DNA from: Desulfurispora thermophila DSM 16022
Lineage (GTDB): Bacteria; Bacillota; Desulfotomaculia; Desulfotomaculales; Desulfurisporaceae
DNA length: 64,000 bases
Reading direction: 5' to 3'
Assembly (NCBI RefSeq): GCF_000376385.1
Contig: NZ_AQWN01000003.1
Coordinates: forward strand, 186,001 to 250,000
Part shown: positions 60,340 through 64,000 of the stretch, piece by piece
How the letters are laid out: every line of letters starts with the position of its first letter
How positions within the stretch are numbered: position 1 is the stretch's first letter
Translations under genes and position numbers: made by a program
The notes under the pieces: model-generated
What the model saw: only the letters and a program-made list of their open reading frames with translations
What the model was told of the DNA's origin: nothing
Databases searched by the model: none

Positions 60340-61387
60340 AGTGGACAAGCTGATCAAACGCTGTGGTATCGATCAAGTCGTGGCCCCCAAAGACTTGGTG
60401 GCAATCAAAGTGCATTTCGGTGAACAGGGTAACACCGGATACATCCGCCCGCAGTTTATCCGTCGCGTGGTGGACATGGTGCACCGCCGACAGGGCAAGC
60501 CCTTTATCACCGATGCCAACACGCTGTATGTGGGTTCCCGGGCCAATGCGGTGGACCACCTGGTCACCGCCCTGGAGAACGGCTTTGCCTTCGCCGTGGT
60601 CAACGCGCCGTTGATTATCGCCGACGGGTTGAACGGCAAGGACTATATCAATGTGCCGGTGAATCTGAAACACTTCTCCGAAGTGAAAATAGGCAGCGCC
60701 GTTGTACATGCCGACGCCCTGATTGCCGTGAGCCACTTCAAAGGGCACGAAGCCACCGGCTTTGGAGGCACATTGAAAAACCTGGGCATGGGCTGCGGCT
60801 GCCGCAGTGGCAAGCAAATGATGCACTCGGACGTTTTGCCAAAGGTGAGCGAGGAAAAATGCGTCGGCTGCGCCCGCTGCACCCACTGGTGCCCGGGCAA
60901 CGCCATCACCGTCCAGGAGACCAAAAAGGCCCGCATTGATGAAAACAAATGCATTGGCTGCGGCGAATGCACGGTCACCTGTCCCGAACAGGCCATTGCC
61001 ATCAACTGGCGCACCCAGCCCGACATCATACAGGAAAAGATTGTGGAATACACGGCCGGTGTGCTGAAAAACAAACAGGGCAAAGCCGGCTTCATCACCT
61101 TTGTTACCAGCGTTTCGCCCGACTGTGACTGCTTTGCCTGGACCGACGCGCCCATTGTGCGGGACATCGGTATCCTGGCCTCGCTGGACCCGGTGGCCCT
61201 GGACCAGGCCTGCGTGGACCTGGTGAACAATGAGCCCGGTTTAAGCAACTCCCGCCTGGCCGGTCATGAGCACGCCCCGGACAAGTTCATGGCCATCCAC
61301 CCCAATGTGGACTGGCGCCGCCAGCTGGCCTACGCGGAGGAGATCGGCCTGGGCACCCGGCAGTACGAGCTGATTACCATAGACTGA
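60278..61387 (+). CDS. DUF362 domain 4Fe-4S protein
   Basis: 369 residues. N-terminal DUF362 (about 30-180; DLVAIKVHFGEQGNTGYIRPQFIRRVVD, VSHFKGHEATGFGGTLKNLGMGCGCRSGK) is followed by two ferredoxin clusters CVGCARCTHWCP and CIGCGECTVTCP (about 195-240). A C-terminal DUF362 part follows (DAPIVRDIGILASLDPVALDQACVDLVN). Related proteins occur widely in anaerobes as putative electron carriers; no enzymatic role is established. The only good ribosome site is 50 bases upstream behind a hairpin. Ends 5 bases before xerD. Confidence 0.88.
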   Translation: MSSKVYFANMRTSHKNSLLDKVDKLIKRCGIDQVVAPKDLVAIKVHFGEQGNTGYIRPQFIRRVVDMVHRRQGKPFITDANTLYVGSRANAVDHLVTALENGFAFAVVNAPLIIADGLNGKDYINVPVNLKHFSEVKIGSAVVHADALIAVSHFKGHEATGFGGTLKNLGMGCGCRSGKQMMHSDVLPKVSEEKCVGCARCTHWCPGNAITVQETKKARIDENKCIGCGECTVTCPEQAIAINWRTQPDIIQEKIVEYTAGVLKNKQGKAGFITFVTSVSPDCDCFAWTDAPIVRDIGILASLDPVALDQACVDLVNNEPGLSNSRLAGHEHAPDKFMAIHPNVDWRRQLAYAEEIGLGTRQYELITID

Positions 61388-61392
61388 GTACC

Positions 61393-62304
61393 ATGCTGCC
61401 ATACCTGGAAGAGTTCCTCAACTACCTGGCGGTGGAGCGCGGCATGTCCCGCAACACGGTTCTGTCCTACCGCTCCGACCTGCTCAACTACTGGGACTAC
61501 TGCCAGCAAAAAAAAAGCCTCGTCCTGTCCAGCGATGACCGACCAGCGCTGCTGGATTACTTGCGCCACTTAAAGAGCAGGGGATGTCAGGCCACAACGC
61601 TGGCCCGCCGGCTGGCAGCCTTAAAGGCCTTTTACCGTTATCTGACCCAGGAAAAGTACATTGCTGCAGATCCCACCCGCAACTTCAGTTCTCCCCGTAC
61701 CGGCCAGAAACTGCCTCGTGTGCTGACGGTGGAGCAGGTGGAGATGCTGCTGGCTCAACCGCGCATCAGCCATCCCACCGGATTGCGGGACAAAGCCATG
61801 CTGGAACTTATGTATGCCACGGGCATGCGTGTTTCCGAAGTGGTCAACCTGGATGTGGAGCACCTGGATCTGGTCCACGGGCTGGTGCGCTGCTATGGCA
61901 AAGGCCATAAAGAGCGTTTGCTGCCACTGGGAAGTGTGGCCGGACGATTCCTGGCCATGTACTTACAACAGGCCCGCACTAAACTTACCAGGCAGAAAGA
62001 CGGCGGACCGCTTTTTGTCAACCAGTATGGCCAGCGTCTATCCCGCCAGAGCTTCTGGAAGGCCATTAAAAAATACGCCCTTAAGAGCGGTATTGGGAGC
62101 CAAATAACTCCCCACACACTCCGGCACAGTTTTGCCACCCACTTGTTACAGGCTGGGGCCGGGTTGCGTTCGGTGCAGGAATTGTTGGGGCATGCCGACA
62201 TCGCTACCACCCAGATATATACTCACCTGACCGACGTGCATCTTCAGGAAGTTTACCGGGAAACCCATCCCCGCGCCCGGCGCAAATCTGACCATAGGGA
62301 GTGA
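61393..62304 (+). CDS. xerD: site-specific tyrosine recombinase XerD
   Basis: 303 residues. N-terminal SAM-like core-binding domain (about 1-90; [27 protein letters not shown]), then a catalytic domain with Arg in ATGMRVSEV, Lys in [12 protein letters not shown], His-x-x-Arg in [13 protein letters not shown], His in [11 protein letters not shown] and the nucleophile Tyr in QIYTHL. Resolves chromosome dimers at dif with XerC. The conserved location before deoB supports XerD over an integrase. No dif site was located in the window. Confidence 0.93.
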   Translation: MLPYLEEFLNYLAVERGMSRNTVLSYRSDLLNYWDYCQQKKSLVLSSDDRPALLDYLRHLKSRGCQATTLARRLAALKAFYRYLTQEKYIAADPTRNFSSPRTGQKLPRVLTVEQVEMLLAQPRISHPTGLRDKAMLELMYATGMRVSEVVNLDVEHLDLVHGLVRCYGKGHKERLLPLGSVAGRFLAMYLQQARTKLTRQKDGGPLFVNQYGQRLSRQSFWKAIKKYALKSGIGSQITPHTLRHSFATHLLQAGAGLRSVQELLGHADIATTQIYTHLTDVHLQEVYRETHPRARRKSDHRE

Positions 62305-62309
62305 CCCGA

Positions 62310-63488
62310 ATGCCTGTCATTGAACAAGTTGTTATTCTAGTCATGGACAGCGCCGGAGTGGGCGCCCTGCCCGATGCACACCTGTACGGGGACGAAGGAA
62401 GCAATACCCTGGGCAACCTTTCCCGGGCGGTGGGTGGCCTGAGTCTTCCCACCCTGGGCTCGCTGGGCCTGGGCAGTATCATCCCTATTGCCGGCGTACC
62501 ACCCAGCGCCACCCCGCTGGCCTGTTACGGCAAAATGGCCGAGCAATCACCCGGCAAGGATACCACTACCGGGCACTGGGAAATAGCCGGCATCAAGCTG
62601 GAAAGGCCCTTTCCCACCTATCCCCACGGCTTTCCGCCCGCAGTCATCCAAGCTCTGACCGAGCGAATCGGTACCCCTGTCCTGGGCAACAAGCCCGCCT
62701 CGGGCACCGAGATCATTGCCGAACTGGGGGCCGAACACATGCGCACGGGCTATCCAATAGTCTATACCTCGGCGGACAGTGTGCTGCAAATAGCTGCCCA
62801 CGAAGAAGTAATCCCGCTGCCCCGGCTCTATGAGATCTGCCAAATTGCCCGTGAAATCATGACGGGTGAACACGCAGTGGGCCGGGTGATCGCCCGTCCC
62901 TTTATCGGTCAACCGGGCAGCTTCCAGCGCACTCCCAATCGGCATGATTATTCTCTCAAGCCGCCGCGTCCCCACCTGCTGCATCTGCTGCAGGAAGCGG
63001 GGCTGGCTGTGCAGGCGGTGGGCAAGATCAACGATATTTTTGCCGGTGACGGCATCACCGCCAGTTTCCCCACCAAAAGCAACGCCGAGGGCATGGAAAA
63101 AACCCTGGCCTGTGTGCAGCAACACCGGCCCGGTCTGGTGTTTACCAATCTGGTGGAATTTGACATGCTGTACGGTCACCGCAACGACCCGCAGGGCTAC
63201 GCCCGGGCGCTGCAGGAACTGGACGACTTTTTGCCCCGCCTGCTGGGTGCGCTAACAGAAAAGGACCTGCTGATCATCACCGCCGACCACGGCTGCGACC
63301 CTACCACCACCAGCACGGATCACAGCCGGGAGTATGTACCGCTGCTGGTTTACGGGCCGGCGCTCCGGCAGGGGATCGACCTGGGCACACGGCAAACCTT
63401 TGCCGATATAGCCGCCACGGTGGGTGAGATCTTCCAGATCGCTTTGCCAAACGGTATCAGCTTTGCCGCCCCAATAGGGGCAGTGTAA
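62310..63488 (+). CDS. deoB: phosphopentomutase
   Basis: 392 residues from ATG 62310 (AGGGAG upstream; GTG 62301 less likely). Alkaline-phosphatase superfamily: metal site [18 protein letters not shown], phosphorylated Thr in [13 protein letters not shown], and [27 protein letters not shown]. Interconverts ribose-1-P/deoxyribose-1-P and the 5-phosphates in nucleoside salvage. Followed 14 bases later by a nucleoside phosphorylase gene, which supplies its substrate. Confidence 0.95.
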   Translation: MPVIEQVVILVMDSAGVGALPDAHLYGDEGSNTLGNLSRAVGGLSLPTLGSLGLGSIIPIAGVPPSATPLACYGKMAEQSPGKDTTTGHWEIAGIKLERPFPTYPHGFPPAVIQALTERIGTPVLGNKPASGTEIIAELGAEHMRTGYPIVYTSADSVLQIAAHEEVIPLPRLYEICQIAREIMTGEHAVGRVIARPFIGQPGSFQRTPNRHDYSLKPPRPHLLHLLQEAGLAVQAVGKINDIFAGDGITASFPTKSNAEGMEKTLACVQQHRPGLVFTNLVEFDMLYGHRNDPQGYARALQELDDFLPRLLGALTEKDLLIITADHGCDPTTTSTDHSREYVPLLVYGPALRQGIDLGTRQTFADIAATVGEIFQIALPNGISFAAPIGAV

Positions 63489-63502
63489 AGGAAGTGATAA
63501 AA

Positions 63503-64000
63503 GTGCGCATGGTGGATTTGATTGTGCACAAGCGGGAAGGAAATGAACACACCGCGGCGGAAATTGAAGAAATTGTGCACGGTTTCACTACCGGTACCAT
63601 TCCCGACTACCAGATGTCCGCCTGGCTGATGGCCGTCTGCTGGCGGGGGTTGAGCCGGGCTGAAACCGGCGCCCTGACGCGGGCCATGCTCCAGTCAGGA
63701 GAACAGATTGATTTGAGCATCATACCCGGCCGCAAAGCCGACAAGCACAGCACGGGCGGGGTGGGCGACAAAACCACCCTGGTCCTGATCCCGCTGGTGG
63801 CCGCGGCCGGTGTGCCGGTGGCCAAAATGTCCGGCCGGGGGCTGGGTCATACCGGTGGTACTGTGGACAAGTTGAGCGCCATTCCCGGCTTCCAAACAGA
63901 CCTACCAGTAGAAAGGTTTTACCAGCAGGTGGAACAAGTGGGTGCGGCAGTGGCAGCCCAGACCGGCAACCTGGTGCCGGCCGACAAAAAAATGTACGCC
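63503..64000 (+). CDS. pdp: pyrimidine-nucleoside phosphorylase, 3'-truncated by window edge
   Basis: 166 codons visible of about 435 expected. It splits thymidine/uridine with phosphate. Seen: VDLIVHKREGNEHTAAEIEEIVHGF, the phosphate-binding DKHSTGGVGDKTTLVLIPLVAAAGVPVAKMSGRGLGHTGGTVDKL (family signature) and the end of the alpha/alpha-beta junction. GTG 63503 is 8 bases after AGGAAG; ATG 63509 is an alternative. Operon with deoB. Confidence 0.92.
   Translation, partial: MRMVDLIVHKREGNEHTAAEIEEIVHGFTTGTIPDYQMSAWLMAVCWRGLSRAETGALTRAMLQSGEQIDLSIIPGRKADKHSTGGVGDKTTLVLIPLVAAAGVPVAKMSGRGLGHTGGTVDKLSAIPGFQTDLPVERFYQQVEQVGAAVAAQTGNLVPADKKMYA

Noticed and set aside
1-64000. CRISPR arrays, rRNA operons, prophage or intact IS elements
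   Set aside because: No regularly spaced repeats, rRNA sequence, transposase with terminal inverted repeats or phage structural genes were noticed.

Overview
The window looks like chromosome of an anaerobic, spore-forming, GC-rich Firmicute of the Desulfotomaculum/Pelotomaculum (Peptococcaceae) type. Sporulation genes (spo0A, spoIVB, spoIIM) sit in the classic Gram-positive order argR-recN-spoIVB-spo0A and spoIIM-xerD-deoB-pdp. Metabolism is ferredoxin-centred: an electron-bifurcating NfnAB pair, a 2-oxoacid:ferredoxin oxidoreductase, FolD/FchA one-carbon enzymes and a DUF362 ferredoxin-like protein. The taxon is inferred from gene content and order only.

Layout. 1-9 kb: 3' end of an enoyl-CoA hydratase gene, an M24 peptidase, two small unknowns, tRNA-Leu(GAG), a decayed Rpn-type nuclease gene, a GGDEF remnant, a Y-family polymerase, and two acyl-CoA dehydrogenases flanking an XRE regulator. 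9-16.9 kb, minus strand: an unusual four-gene operon with a 1534-residue beta-helix/Ig-like repeat protein followed by three paralogous two-domain multicopper-oxidase-like proteins. 17.2-20.5 kb: a pyruvate carboxylase transferase fused to an AccB-type biotin carrier, then biotin carboxylase. 20.6-36.9 kb: a dense housekeeping run (Asp23/AmaP/DUF2273, nusB, nfnAB, xseA, folD, fchA, radical SAM, xseB, ispA, dxs, tlyA, nadK, mnmM, argR, recN). 37-43 kb: spoIVB, spo0A, steAB and two glycosyltransferases. 43.1-49.8 kb: the 2-oxoacid oxidoreductase operon, an M20 peptidase, DUF3866 and a ComB-like protein. 49.9-59.3 kb: a signalling block (cNMP-binding/DUF2225, Hpt, decayed response regulator-GGDEF, a 1433-residue triple-receiver hybrid kinase, CheR, stand-alone CheB, second hybrid kinase). 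59.4-64 kb: spoIIM, a small membrane protein, DUF362 protein, xerD, deoB and a truncated pyrimidine-nucleoside phosphorylase gene.

The best candidate for an undescribed system is the minus-strand operon at 9024-16836. Copper-ligand motifs are split between the paralogs. The gene at 11204-12202 has HWH and HCH...H...M in its first domain but none of the usual ligands in its second. The gene at 10026-11180 has HPLHPHGNH and HSH in its second domain but none in its first. The third paralog has lost most ligands. A copper centre shared between different subunits would explain this. None of the four proteins has a recognisable signal peptide, and a sigma-K-like promoter (AC-N17-CATATAATA) precedes the operon. 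Together these suggest a spore-coat or exosporium assembly, by analogy with the signal-less, sigma-K-controlled spore laccase CotA. This is inference and has not been tested.

No CRISPR array, rRNA, intact insertion sequence or prophage was seen. Three signalling or mobile-element genes are visibly decayed. No tools were run; family names come from recognised motifs.
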